Of a stretch of DNA of 64,000 nucleotides, positions 20,805-30,369 are shown in pieces. The stretch's first letter is position 1, and each line of letters starts with the position of its first letter. The DNA comes from Macrotis lagotis (taxonomy: Eukaryota; Chordata; Mammalia; Peramelemorphia; Peramelidae). The stretch covers positions 289,793,719 to 289,857,718 of the forward strand of contig NC_133658.1 of assembly GCF_037893015.1 (NCBI RefSeq). Reading direction: 5' to 3'. Below the pieces are notes generated by a model. That model saw nothing but the letters and a program-made list of their open reading frames with translations, made no database searches and was not told the origin of the DNA. Position numbers and translations under genes: made by a program.

Positions 20805-20935
20805 TCCCAGATTGAGTGCTAACTAGTTGTGCCATCCAGTCAAGTCACTTTGGCTCTCTGGGCCTCAGTTTCTTCACCCGAAAACCCACAAGGTTGAACC
20901 AGAGGTTCTCTCGAGGCGCTTCCAGCTCGGAAACT
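20805..20935 (+). mobile_element. MIR fragment
   Basis: The phrase 'ctctctgggcctcagtttct' followed by a degraded 'accagaggttctctcgaggc' is the MIR middle and end. Confidence 0.8.
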
Positions 20936-20959
20936 TTGTTTCTCTGACACGTCCTCTCC

Positions 20960-21810
20960 TCTGTCCCCTTCCCCCAAGCCCGTATCCTTCATTGGAGGGA
21001 AAATAAAAGGGGGGGAAAAATCCCACCTCATCTAATCCTTTTTAAGTTTATATCATGCTGTGAGCTCTCTTGCTGGCTACTCTGGGGAATGATGGAAATG
21101 TGAATTTAAATAGAGTTATGTTGAAAGAACATTACACAGCACGGTCCCAGCAGGGAGAAGTCCAACCGCGGGAGCTGAGCCTCACCGGGCCGAGCCGGGT
21201 ATTTATTAGCCGGGCCAACACCTCCGGACAATTACAATCAGGACCGGGGCGATTAGCCTCCCCCCTCCTTCCCCACCCCATGAATCTCTTTAATAGCTGC
21301 TCTTAATGGCGAGAATCGCGGCGCACGGCTCAGGAGGAAGGTAGCTAATCTCTCGGGTGGCCCCACCGCGACATCATCCAAGACTAACAGGCGCTGGAAA
21401 CCGGCTTTGCAGAAGGGCTTTTTGGGCACCCCCTCCCCAGCTGGGGAGGCCGCTCTCGTCCCCAAGATAAGAATTAGTGCTTCTGGCTGTGACCGGCGTC
21501 TAACGGTCCCAGGCGGTGATTTCTCGGCAGAACGGAGTCGGTTCTGCCGAGCGGAACAGTCCCCAGGCGCCTCTGCCCCGCCCGCCCCCAGCTCCATCCC
21601 ACCCTTTGAAGTTCCCCAAGTGGGGTAAACGGGGCTCGCCCAGAAACTTCTTGGGAGCTTTGATCGGTGCGCGGCCTCCCTCCGGGAAGCGGGGGGGGGG
21701 GGTCCAGCGGAGGGGACACTGGGTTTGGAATGAGGCGCCCCTGCTTTCGAATGGGACCTCTGACTTTTGCATGGACAAGTCACCCTACCGTGCTGAATCT
21801 CGGATTCTCC
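20960..21810. promoter_or_regulatory. CpG-rich, repeat-free candidate regulatory block
   Basis: CpG dinucleotides are frequent from about 21,150 to 21,700 (for example 'ggcgagaatcgcggcgcacg'), in sharp contrast to the rest of the window, and no interspersed repeat occurs. Homeodomain-like sites include TAATCC at 21,033-21,038, its reverse form gattag at 21,251-21,256 and TAATCT at 21,346-21,351, plus 'caattacaatcagg'-like text. A 228-codon minus-strand frame (21,253-21,939) is Pro/Ser/Ala/Arg-rich, overlaps other long frames, and is best explained by the GC content. It could be an enhancer, a small CpG island or a distal promoter. Confidence 0.5.
21691..21702 (+). repeat. G12 homopolymer
   Basis: A run of 12 G lies inside the CpG-rich block. 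Confidence 0.95.
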
Positions 21811-22090
21811 AACTGTATTTTTTTTAAAGGCGTGGGGTGGGAAGGGAGTGGAGGGGAACTTGATAACAATGTCTGCTGAGAGACTTAAAGGAGATAATGA
21901 ATGTGATATGATTGCTTCCTCTCCAGAAGCAGCCTGCATAAAGACTCCCTTCTTCCAGAGAAACCTCCCAGAGGAACCCTAGAGAGAGCGATGATCCAGT
22001 CATGGCAGCATCTCCTTCCCCAGCATCAGTGTATTCAACTAAATTCAATTCCACAATCATTTACTGAGCATCTATTAAATACCCAGTTAT
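21811..22090. other. Unassigned sequence
   Basis: No repeat is recognised before the MIR at 22,095. Confidence 0.4.
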
Positions 22091-22094
22091 TATT

Positions 22095-22220
22095 AAGGGG
22101 CATCCTTATAGAAGCCTAGATTTAGAGGTGAAAAGGATGGTAGATGTTCTCTGATCCAATATACCCACTCATTTTACAGTTAAGGAAACTGAGTCTCAGA
22201 GAGGTTAAATAATGACTAGC
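22095..22220 (-). mobile_element. MIR
   Basis: The + strand shows 'cctagatttagaggtgaaaa', 'cattttacagttaaggaaac' and 'tgagtctcagagaggttaaa', an inverted MIR. Confidence 0.85.
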
Positions 22221-22254
22221 AGGGATATAGCCCTTTTTTTAAAAAAATGTATTT

Positions 22255-22482
22255 TTTAAAAAACTGATATCTTATTGTCTGATCTTGCTATCTCTTATGT
22301 TTTATGTTTCTTCCTTAGGGATATGATTTCTCTCTCATCACATTCAATTTGAATCAATTTATACCATGGAAACAATGTAAAGACTGACAAATTGCCTTCT
22401 GTGGGGGGCAGGGGGAGGGAAGTGAGATCAGGGGAAAAAATTGTAAAACTCAAAATAAATAAAATCTTTATTAAAAATTTTT
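22255..22482 (+). mobile_element. L1 3' UTR fragment
   Basis: The text 'gatatgatttctctctcatc', 'ataccatggaaacaatgtaa' and 'taaataaaatctttatt' matches the 3' UTR of the L1 at 1,222-2,212. Only the last ~230 bases are present. Confidence 0.9.
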
Positions 22483-22483
22483 A

Positions 22484-22620
22484 TTTATGGCAGTGTGGTT
22501 AAGTGACTTGTCCAAGGTCACACAGCTTAGATAATTATTAAGTGTCTGAGGTCAGATCTGAACTCAGGTCCTCCTGACTCCAGGGCTAGTGCTCTATTCA
22601 CTGCATTCCCTAGCTTCCCC
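22484..22620 (-). mobile_element. WSINE/Mar1-type SINE abutting an L1 tail
   Basis: The insert begins 'tttatggcagtgtggttaag' and ends near 'gcattccctagcttcccc'. It sits directly on the A/T-rich end of the L1 fragment. Confidence 0.88.
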
Positions 22621-22624
22621 AGGG

Positions 22625-22945
22625 ATGTTCCCCTTTAAGGTTTGCAAAGCACTTTACAAAACTATCTCAGTTGATCTTCACAACCATCTATGAGGTAGGT
22701 GCTATTATGAACAATAATAACTAATATTTATCTAGGTCCTGAACTAAGTGCTTTACAATTATTATCTCTTTTGCTCCTCACAACAACCCTAGCAGGTACT
22801 ATTATTTCCATTGTATAGATGAAGAAATTGAGGTGAACGTCAGATTTCAAGGGACTTGCTCAGGGTCACATAACTAAGTAAATGTCTGAGTCAAGATTTG
22901 AACTCAAATGTTCCTGACTTCAAACCTGCTTTCTCTTCTTCCATA
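22625..22945 (-). mobile_element. THER/MIR-type SINE(s)
   Basis: The phrase 'aaggtttgcaaagcacttta' (inverted MIR end) is followed by a second, longer inverted copy with 'tttagatgaagaaattgagg'-like and 'cagggtcacataactaagta' words. Confidence 0.82.
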
Positions 22946-22989
22946 ATTTCCATAACTTCTATCATCCTCTCTCTATTGCACCATCTACC

Positions 22990-23105
22990 CACCCCAGATG
23001 AGTTAAATGACTTGTCCAAGGTCACGTAATGATGGAATGGTGGAGCTAGAATTTGAATCCAGGTGCTCTTTCTTCAAATACAGTGTTTTCTTCACATACA
23101 GTGTG
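22990..23105 (-). mobile_element. MIR fragment
   Basis: The words 'gacttgtccaaggtcacgta' and 'gaatttgaatccaggtgctc' give an inverted MIR. A short duplication of 'cagtgttttcttcacata' follows it. Confidence 0.8.
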
Positions 23106-23151
23106 TTTTCTTCACACTACCTTTTGTATCTATTGTGCCTATGGTATGTTT

Positions 23152-23163
23152 TATACATATACA

Positions 23164-23194
<31 letters not shown>

Positions 23195-23198
23195 TTTT
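23152..23198 (+). repeat. (TA)n followed by poly-T
   Basis: About 17 AT units lead into a run of 12 T. Confidence 0.95.
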
Positions 23199-23239
23199 CC
23201 CATGGGGAAGGCAAGTCTTGGGTCTCCAGACATTACCAG

Positions 23240-23480
23240 CATGTAAGGTCCTTGAGGGTAGGTGGGACTTCTCAACTTTTTTTTTGTCCCTTTAGCAACT
23301 CACACATGAGATCTGGAGAAGGAGGCATAGATTTAACCCTTAAAGAGTTTTTGGAGCAGAATTTCCAAGGCTTTGTATGTGTGTTTATGCATGCAACATG
23401 GGCATCATAGACTCCTTTGGCAACCTAGTGAAGCCCATGGAGTCCTTCTCACAATAACATTTTAATAGAATTAAAGCAAA
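23240..23480 (-). mobile_element. Ancient mammal-wide repeat, unnamed
   Basis: The phrase 'tagactcctttggcaaccta', 'gtgaagcccatggagtcctt' and 'cacaataacattttaata' is a text I know from eutherian genomes too. A related inverted copy is at 25,895-26,110 and a + strand copy at 40,650-40,957. I cannot name the family. Confidence 0.6.
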
Positions 23481-23499
23481 TTGGATCCTTACTTAAGAA

Positions 23500-23700
23500 T
23501 CTATCTTTCTGAGGTTACCTATTCCAATATCATTGTTTATAGATAAAAAGATTGACTCAGGGAGACTGTGTCCCCTCTAAAGCCACACAGGAAGAACAGA
23601 GCTAACAGCTAAAACCAAGTTGTGTTTTGGGGTTGTTTATGAGGGATGTTTAGTTTACTCCAAATACAGTGTTTTTTCCACTATACTACAGGTACGTCCA
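23500..23700 (-). mobile_element. MIR, diverged
   Basis: An inverted MIR is readable from 'aaaagattgactcagggaga' to 'aagccacacaggaagaacag'. Confidence 0.6.
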
Positions 23701-23859
23701 TTAAGTAAATTTTTAATGAGAGAAGCAACAGTTAACACTTGCTGGGGGTGCATGCATCCATATGAAATAACTCAATAACAAAGACAGAATATATGATTGA
23801 GTATGAAAATGAAAGATACAGCTTATTAGTAATAAGACTTAAAACACTTTAATTTATTA

Positions 23860-24290
23860 TTTATTTTTAGCATTCTTTTATTTTTAAATTTTGAGTCCCA
23901 AATTCTTTCCCTCTGATCTCTTCTGACTGTGGAGAAAACAATTAACATGGCATCAATCAAACATGTGAAATCATGAAAAATATATATATCCATATCAGCC
24001 ATATTTTTAAAAAGCAGGAAAAAAAAAAGTAAGTGGGACAATTATCCTTTGGTTTGCATGGAGAGATCATCAGCTCTCTGGAGGTAGATAGCATTTTTTC
24101 ATAAGTTCTTTGGAATTGTCTTGGATCAATACATTAACCAGAGTAGTCAAGTCTTTTACAGTTGATCATCATTACAGCGTGGCAATTACTATGCACAATG
24201 ATCTATCTCTTGGTTCTTCTCACTTCACTTTGTATCAGTTCATACAGTTTTTGTCATGTTTTTCTGCAATGGTAGAGAAGAGCTGAAGTT
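23860..24290 (-). mobile_element. L1 3' end
   Basis: On the minus strand the order is that of the old L1 end: a 'gaagtgagaagaaccaagag' block, 'taatgatgatcaactg', 'caattccaaagaactt' and an A/T-rich 3' UTR. Similar text is at 36,120-36,260 on the + strand. Confidence 0.78.
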
Positions 24291-24545
24291 AGTCAAAGAA
24301 ATCTTTTCAGAGTAGGTGTAAACTGATTTTGATTTGGAAGGATCTGGATAAGCAGAGAGGAGGGGAAAAGCATCCAGCTTTTCAGGGAATGTGAAGGAGG
24401 TGACAATCAACAGGAGAAAAGCTAAGGGTTGGGAATGATTATAACATACTCAGGAGACCAGTGGTAGAGCAAAACCTTTTTGGGCCATTGTGCATCATGA
24501 CTGAAGGGACCTCTCTTCAGAGTTTGTAATGTTTTAAAATAAAAC
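24291..24545 (+). mobile_element. Ancient purine-rich repeat, unnamed
   Basis: The words 'tttggaaggatctggataag' and 'cattctgaatg'-type spacing resemble the long unnamed repeat at 51,000-53,950 and the fragment at 7,860-8,094. The assignment is tentative. Confidence 0.35.
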
Positions 24546-24561
24546 TATGGTATCATACTGA

Positions 24562-24722
24562 ATATTTTATTTTCTTTTGGTTTTTGCAAAGCAGTGGGGG
24601 TTAAGTGACTTGCCCAAAGTCACACAACTAGGAAATTATTAAGTGTCTGAGGATAGATTTGAATTCAGCTCCTCCTGACTCCAGGGCTGGTGCTCTATTC
24701 ACTGTACCACCTAGCTGCCCTG
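24562..24722 (-). mobile_element. WSINE/Mar1-type SINE
   Basis: The copy runs from 'tttttgcaaagcagtggggg' to 'gtaccacctagctgccct'. Flanking 'actgaatatttta' and 'actgactattttt' look like a decayed target-site duplication. Confidence 0.92.
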
Positions 24723-24769
24723 ACACTGACTATTTTTTAAAAATTTCAACTTTTATTATTTTATTTATA

Positions 24770-24930
24770 GTTTCATTCAGTCATTTTTCAGTTGTGTTCA
24801 ATTTTTCATGACCCCATTTGGGTTTTCTTGGCAAAGATACTGGAGTGGTTAGCCTAATATTTAACCTACCTTTAATAAATGCTTGATGATTGATTGGTTG
24901 GTTGGTTGGTTGGTTGATTGATTGAGGGGA
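24770..24930 (-). mobile_element. RTE-SINE tail fragment with TTGG microsatellite
   Basis: The inverted tail ('catgaccccatttgggtttt', 'cttggcaaagatactggagt') stops at about 24,852. It is followed by 'taataaatgcttgatgattg' and a TTGG/TTGA repeat at 24,888-24,925. Confidence 0.75.
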
Positions 24931-25029
24931 AGGTTCATTTATGGGAGTACAGGGAAAAGAGGTTAGGTATGAATTAGTTGTGAAGGGCCTTGAATACCTC
25001 ACTGAAGATTCTCCACTTCTGTATTGGGG

Positions 25030-25165
25030 TTTTAAGTCTTTGTGCATTTCCTCTGTTTGCCCATCAGTACATAGTCCTCAAGGTCAGGGGTTCCATCTTT
25101 TCCTTGCTTAATGATTTCCCATGGGACCCTACCTTCAGTAGGTGCTCAATCCAGGCTGTCGCCTG
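25030..25165 (+). mobile_element. Probable L2 3' end
   Basis: The words 'tagtcctcaaggtcaggggt' and 'cagtaggtgctcaatcca' match the L2/CORE terminus loosely. Confidence 0.5.
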
Positions 25166-25890
25166 GATCAGCTCCCTGCTGACTTCCTTGATTAGAATGA
25201 GATGCAGCCAGATCAAGCTTCCTTCCCCCTCTCTATTCCAGATGTGTGGTCATTGGTTTCTTAGCTTCTGAGCTGGAGGGAGCCATGTTTTGTCCCTCCT
25301 TCCTTCCTTGCCTGCTTGCCTCCCTTAGGGCAGAGTCTGTGTTTATCTTAAAACTCCTGCTTTTCTTCCTTAGGGCCTGTGAGGTAGGATGTTTAACAAG
25401 CCAAACTTTGGGATGGATGCCCAGAAAAGCCATTAGTCAGAGACTAGCCTTCAGCCTTCCTGGCAAAGGGGCCTCAATGGCTGGAAGTGTTCTTCCATGT
25501 TCCCAAAGCCAGAAATGGGTTATGGGGTTGGAGGCCAATATGGAGGTGGAAGAAAAAGAGATGAAAATGTGGGCAGAGGACTGGTAGGTTCAGACTGGGA
25601 GTAGAGCATCAAGACTGGGGCTTAGGCTAGAAAATCAGATCTAAAATAAGCTGGAAATCCTTTATTCTCAGTTTTGCTCTTTGAAATTTTGCATAGGCAA
25701 GACATACTGAATTAAGCAGTATCGTTTAACATGGACCAGTTTTTCATGAGTGAAGAGGGAAACCTGGGAGGCTTCTATTACTACCTTAGTACCACCTTCT
25801 GTGGTCTCCATTCCTTCAGTATGTCTGCATAAGTTTTTGACTGATTCAGGGACCTGAATTGTGATGAGGTAAGAGAGGAAGATTTATCTT
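25166..25890. other. Repeat-poor sequence
   Basis: No repeat is recognised over about 700 bases. A 113-codon + strand frame (25,246-25,587) has no domain and is not called. Conserved non-coding content is possible but not shown. Confidence 0.4.
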
Positions 25891-25894
25891 ACTA

Positions 25895-26110
25895 GACCAG
25901 GGGGGTCTTTAACCTTTTTTTTGTTTAATGGATCCCTTTGGCAATCTGGAAAAGCCCATGAATCCTGTCTCAGAATAATGTTTTTAAATAATTGAAGGAA
26001 ATAATAAATTTCAGTTAGAAACTGGTGAAAATAAAGATCTAATTTCTTACCATTCCAGTTCACAGATGCCTTGAAACCTGTCTATAGTCCCCAGATTGGG
26101 AACCCTTGTA
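25895..26110 (-). mobile_element. Ancient mammal-wide repeat, unnamed
   Basis: The phrases 'aatggatccctttggcaatc', 'tggaaaagcccatgaatcct' and 'cagaataatgtttttaaata' match the 23,390 copy and, inverted, 40,870-40,957. Confidence 0.65.
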
Positions 26111-26164
26111 TTTGAGACTCTTCCCTGAAAGCTAGGCCTGTCATTGTTTTCCAGCTCCCTTTTT

Positions 26165-26310
26165 AATACCTTATATACACAAACCTAGGTTTTGAACCCT
26201 GGTACTAAAACTGGATAAATTTTTTAACCTCTCTGGACCTCAATTTCCTTATCTATAAAATAGGAATAATACTGCCTGTAGTTATGTACACAGATCACTT
26301 ATTACAGGAT
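26165..26310 (+). mobile_element. MIR
   Basis: The words 'ctctctggacctcaatttcc' and 'ttatctataaaataggaata' give a + strand MIR. Confidence 0.8.
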
Positions 26311-26499
26311 GTGAGAATCTGACAAGAGTGGTATGAAAAAAAAGAGAGAGGTAACTGGAGGCTGAATGCTCAATTTCACAAGAAGGGCAAGTTTCAAAAT
26401 GGACCCAAAAGGATGGAGAAGGTTTTGATACATAGAAGTGAGAGGAAAGCATTCTGGGGCTACACTGTAAGAGAAGGCACTGAAGATAACAGATTCTCT

Positions 26500-27180
26500 T
26501 GACAGTACTGTAAAAATTGCTCCAGCCATTCTGGAAAGCAGTTTAGAACTGTGCCCCAAAGTCACTAACCTGTGTATACCTTGTGGTCCATCAATACAAT
26601 TCCATTAGTAGGCTATACACCAAAGAGATCAAAGGAGGAGAAAAAGGACCCACAAATACAAAAATGTTTATAGCAGCTCTTTTCATCATAGCCCAAACCT
26701 GGAAACAAAGAGGGTGGCTATCTATTGGGGAATGACTAAACAAATTATGGTCTATGAATATAAAGGAGTATTATTATGCCATAAGAAATGATGAAATGGA
26801 TAGTTGCAGAGAAAACTAGGGAGATCTCTAGGAAATGATACAGAGTACAGTGAGCAGAACTAGGGGAACAATTTATATAATGACAACAACATTAAAGAGA
26901 AAAATAAATTTGAAAGACTTTAGAACTCTGATCAATGCAATGATAATGCACAGATCTGGAGGACTGAAGATGAAACATGAAACATGCCACCCACCTCCTG
27001 CTGGAGAGGTGATGGATTTAAAATGCAGAATGAAATATATATATATATATATATATATATTTTGGATATGGTCAATGTGGGACTTTTTTTGCTGGACTAT
27101 GCATATTTGTGATGAGGGTTTTATTTTTCATTTTTAAAATAGTTCAATTGGAGTGGGAGGGATAGAAAGTGAATGCTTGT
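26500..27180 (+). mobile_element. Old L1 fragment, ORF2 end and 3' UTR
   Basis: Translated blocks recall the L1 ORF2 C-terminus in degraded form: a 'ccattctggaaagcagttta' stretch, 'aaaatgtttatagcagctct', 'ctattggggaatgact' and 'tacagtgagcagaact'. The frame is destroyed. A (TA)n tract at 27,035-27,060 interrupts the end. Confidence 0.82.
27035..27060 (+). repeat. (TA)n microsatellite
   Basis: About 13 uninterrupted AT units are present. Confidence 0.95.
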
Positions 27181-27354
27181 AGGAAGGAAGGAGGGAACAT
27201 GGAAACGAGGAAGGACAGCAGGAAATAGGGGAAAAAGTAAATGAAGAAAAGAAGGACCCTGGTTAGGAAAGTAATGTGTGTGTTTTAGGAATGTCAAGGA
27301 GATGTTTGCCTAGAGCAGAGTGGGATGAGGTTTGGAAATACATAGGGAACCACA

Positions 27355-27470
27355 AAAATAATAATAACAACAGTAATAATGATACCTAACATTTATATAG
27401 TGCTTACTACGTGTCAGACACTGAGCAAGTGTGTTATAATGATCTCCTTACAACAACCTTTGGAGGTGTA
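27355..27470 (-). mobile_element. THER/MIR 3' end fragment
   Basis: The text 'acatttatatagtgcttact' and 'gtgtcagacactgagcaag' is the inverted end of a MIR/THER SINE. Confidence 0.75.
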
Positions 27471-28239
27471 AATGGGAGAGAAAACTGAACTTAATGGTAT
27501 AGCAATATGTCTGTCCATCTGTCCAGGTAATATTGGGGAGGGCAAGCATCTTATGAGGGCAAGCATCTTTAGGGCAGGGAAATCTTCTTAACTCTGCTAC
27601 AGACCTCTCAGTAGCAAAGAAAACTCCATTTGACATGCCTGATGATGCCAGTCATGCCTCCTGCCAGAAATAAAGCTGCTGGCCCAGGGCAAGTCAGTGA
27701 TAAACTGTGATCTTGTTAGCATTGCCTGCCCTGAAGCAAAATTCTTTGACACAGGGGTTCCCAGGAAACAAAGGATGACAGCCCATACACACCAATGAAT
27801 GATCAACCAACAAGTCAAATCAATAAGGTAAAGGGAGCCAGGAAGTTTCTTGGGACCCAGTGGTCAAGACAATTGGTATCTATATCAGAAGGAGGAACAA
27901 ACATAAGGGGGTAACAAGGGTAAAACAAGCAGCCGGATACAGGAAGGCACAAATCAGAAGACAATAGGCAAAAAGGTTGAACAAGTGAAGGAAAGGTTGG
28001 ATGAGATGATCTTGAGAATCATTTCCAGTCTGAGGTCCTATGTTTTATGGTTTCAGGATGCACAGACTCTGGAAATGGAGCTAGAAGGCTGAGATGGTGG
28101 AGAGGGAGGATGATGGTCTCTGAGGTTTGTGCTCAGGTAGTATGAGAGGAGAAAGAAGGGTGATTTCATCATGTAACTGGCTTTAATCAGGTGTCCCATG
28201 TAAGGATTCTCCTAGAGAGAAGGGAAAGAGAATTGGTCT
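27471..28239. other. Unassigned sequence
   Basis: No repeat or exon is recognised with confidence. Parts near 27,180-27,340 and 28,050-28,170 are purine-rich and may be old repeats. Confidence 0.35.
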
Positions 28240-28490
28240 GAGAGACAGGAGACCTAATACTGAGACCTTAGATTGGTTGCTTCTCTGGACCTCAGTTTCC
28301 TTATGAGTAATAGAAGAGGGTCAAACTGTTTATTTCTAAGGTACTTCCCAATCTTATACAGTAGAAAGAGTGCTGACTTTGAAGACAAGCAACTGAGTTC
28401 AAATCCTAGCTTTGAACTTTTACTACTTTGTGATCTTGGACAAATCATTCTCTGGACTAAAACTGGGCTAGAAAAATTCCCATCTCTACT
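28240..28490 (+). mobile_element. Two + strand MIR copies
   Basis: The first has 'ttctctggacctcagtttcc', the second 'gtagaaagagtgctgacttt', 'caactgagttcaaatccta' and 'ttgtgatcttggacaaatc'. Confidence 0.8.
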
Positions 28491-28499
28491 TGTCTTCCA

Positions 28500-28960
28500 C
28501 AATCCTAGGTGCTGTAGTTACAAAATACTTCTTGTCTTTAGAGAATTTACATGGGATTGTGGGAAATACATAGGAAGATTAAGTCATACAATATATAAAT
28601 ATAAGGTTTTGTTTTGTTTTGCAAGGGGGAGTCATTAGTTGTTGGAAGGATTGGGAAAGATCCTTTGAAGAAGACAAGGGATTTCAAGAAGCTAAAGAGA
28701 GAAAGGAGGGCTTTCCAGACCTGAGTTATGACCAATGCAAAAGAGATAGATGGGAGATGGAATTCCAAGTGTGAAGAACAACAAGAAATCCAGTTTTGCT
28801 TAACCATAGAATATGCTAAGAGGAGTGATATAGAATAAGCCCACAAAGATAAACCAGGGACAGGGTGTGAAGGGTCTTAAAATGCCAAAAAATTTGTAAT
28901 CTGATGTTAGAGGTAATAAAGAATTCCAATTTTCCTAATGCCAGGACTCTCTATGTGTCT
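28500..28960 (+). mobile_element. Ancient repeat, unnamed
   Basis: The phrases 'ggaaagatcctttgaagaag', 'agggctttccagacctgag' and 'gggtgtgaagggtcttaaaa' follow the same mammal-wide purine-rich family as 51,000-53,950. Confidence 0.5.
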
Positions 28961-28985
28961 TAAATAAATAAATTAGCAGAAAAAG

Positions 28986-29226
28986 CAGCCAGGTGGTGCA
29001 GTGGATAGACCACCAGAAATGGAGTCAGGAAGACCTGAGTTCAAATTCAGCCTCAGACACTTACTAGCTGGATGACCCTGGGCAAATCAATTAACCCTTT
29101 TCACTGTGGTTTCCTCATGTGCAAAATGAAGGAAAGAAGAAAATGGCAAACCACTCTAACAAACCTCAAATGGAGTCACGGTATCAGACACTACTGAAAT
29201 GATTGAACAACAATAGCATCAACAAA
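28986..29226 (+). mobile_element. RTE-tailed CORE-SINE
   Basis: Head ('ccaggtggtgcagtggatag'), core ('gggcaaatcaattaaccc') and RTE tail ('gaaaatggcaaaccactcta', 'gatcagacactactgaaat'-like) are in order. Confidence 0.92.
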
Positions 29227-29404
29227 ATAAGAAGTCAGATTCTTTAGAACCTGGAACTAGATAAATGATATGTAATCCCCTCCCCAACCTTTAATAATTG
29301 AATTTATTTCAGAGCCAGCAGTCCCCAGGCATTGTTACCTAATCCAACAAGAACTACATCTTTTTCTTTAATCCTGAGAGTTGACTAGTCATTCTCCTTG
29401 GGTG

Positions 29405-29590
29405 GCTCCCAGCAAAGAAATAGAAAAACCCTGGATTTGGAATGAGAAACTCTGGATTTGAAAACTAACTCTGCTAATTTGTGATTTAGGACAAATCTCT
29501 TTATTTCTCTGTACCTTGGTTTCTCCAACTGTTAAATGAAGGGGTTGAATTCATGAGACTCTCCAGGATCTTTTCAATGCTCTGATCTAG
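29405..29590 (+). mobile_element. MIR
   Basis: The words 'ccctggatttggaatgagaa', 'ggacaaatctctttatttct' and 'gtttctccaactgttaaatg' give a + strand MIR. Confidence 0.82.
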
Positions 29591-30060
29591 GTCAAGCCAC
29601 TCCTCTAAATGAGGCTTAGGGTCCAGGCATTGGTCTAAACATGTACCTGGACCCCTTTTCAAGCTGGTCCCTGCCTTGAATCCAACAGAGAAGTTGAGCA
29701 GCTTTGTACCTTTTAGCTGAATCAGCTCAACTGCGCCCAACTCAGTCAAAAGTGCAATGAAGGAACTACATAAAAGGTCAGGGGAAGGGCTAGTCTTAGC
29801 CATATAAAATAACTCTAAGGTGAGTCAGAACTGTCCTCATTGGGTTCCCAAGTAGCAGAGAATCAAAGCCTTGCTTAATTCCCACCTTTTTCAGGTAGTG
29901 TGTTTCTTCTCTGAACTCTTTTAAAAATATATTTATTGATATATTTTGTTTCTTGTATCACCAAAATTTCACCTAGGATACTTCTCCAGCTCCCAGAAAA
30001 TCATTCTCCAAAAAATCATATTTTTAAATAAAAAAGAAAGAAATCAAGAAAATTGATTAA
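29591..30060. other. Unassigned sequence, AT-rich at the end
   Basis: Nothing is recognised except A/T-rich text near 29,930-30,060, which may be a decayed L1 tail. Confidence 0.35.
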
Positions 30061-30061
30061 A

Positions 30062-30327
30062 AAAATAATAGTTAACATTTATATAGAACATCCTATGGAA
30101 CAGGTATTGTGCTAACCTCTTTACAAATATCTCATTTGATCTTCGAAACAATCCTAGGATATAGCTGCCATCATTATCCTAATTTTACAGATGAGAAAAC
30201 CAAGGCAAACAGTATTAAGTGACTTGCCTAGAGTCATACTGCTAATGGATGCTTGATTGGATGCTTGATTTGAACTCAGGTCTTCCTCGCCCCAGGCCTG
30301 GTAGTCTATCCACTGTACCATCTATTG
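30062..30327 (-). mobile_element. THER/MIR-type SINE
   Basis: An inverted copy is readable from 'agttaacatttatatagaac' to 'tatccactgtaccatct'. A 12 bp unit, ggatgcttgatt, is repeated in tandem inside it at 30,247-30,270. Confidence 0.9.
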
Positions 30328-30369
30328 TGATGTAGCAATACAAAGAAAAGGTTTAAAAATGTTCATATT

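Noticed and set aside
24888..24925. CRISPR-like or regulatory direct repeats (ttggttgg)
   Set aside because: It is a simple TTGG/TTGA microsatellite at a SINE tail. No spacer pattern exists, and the genome is eukaryotic.
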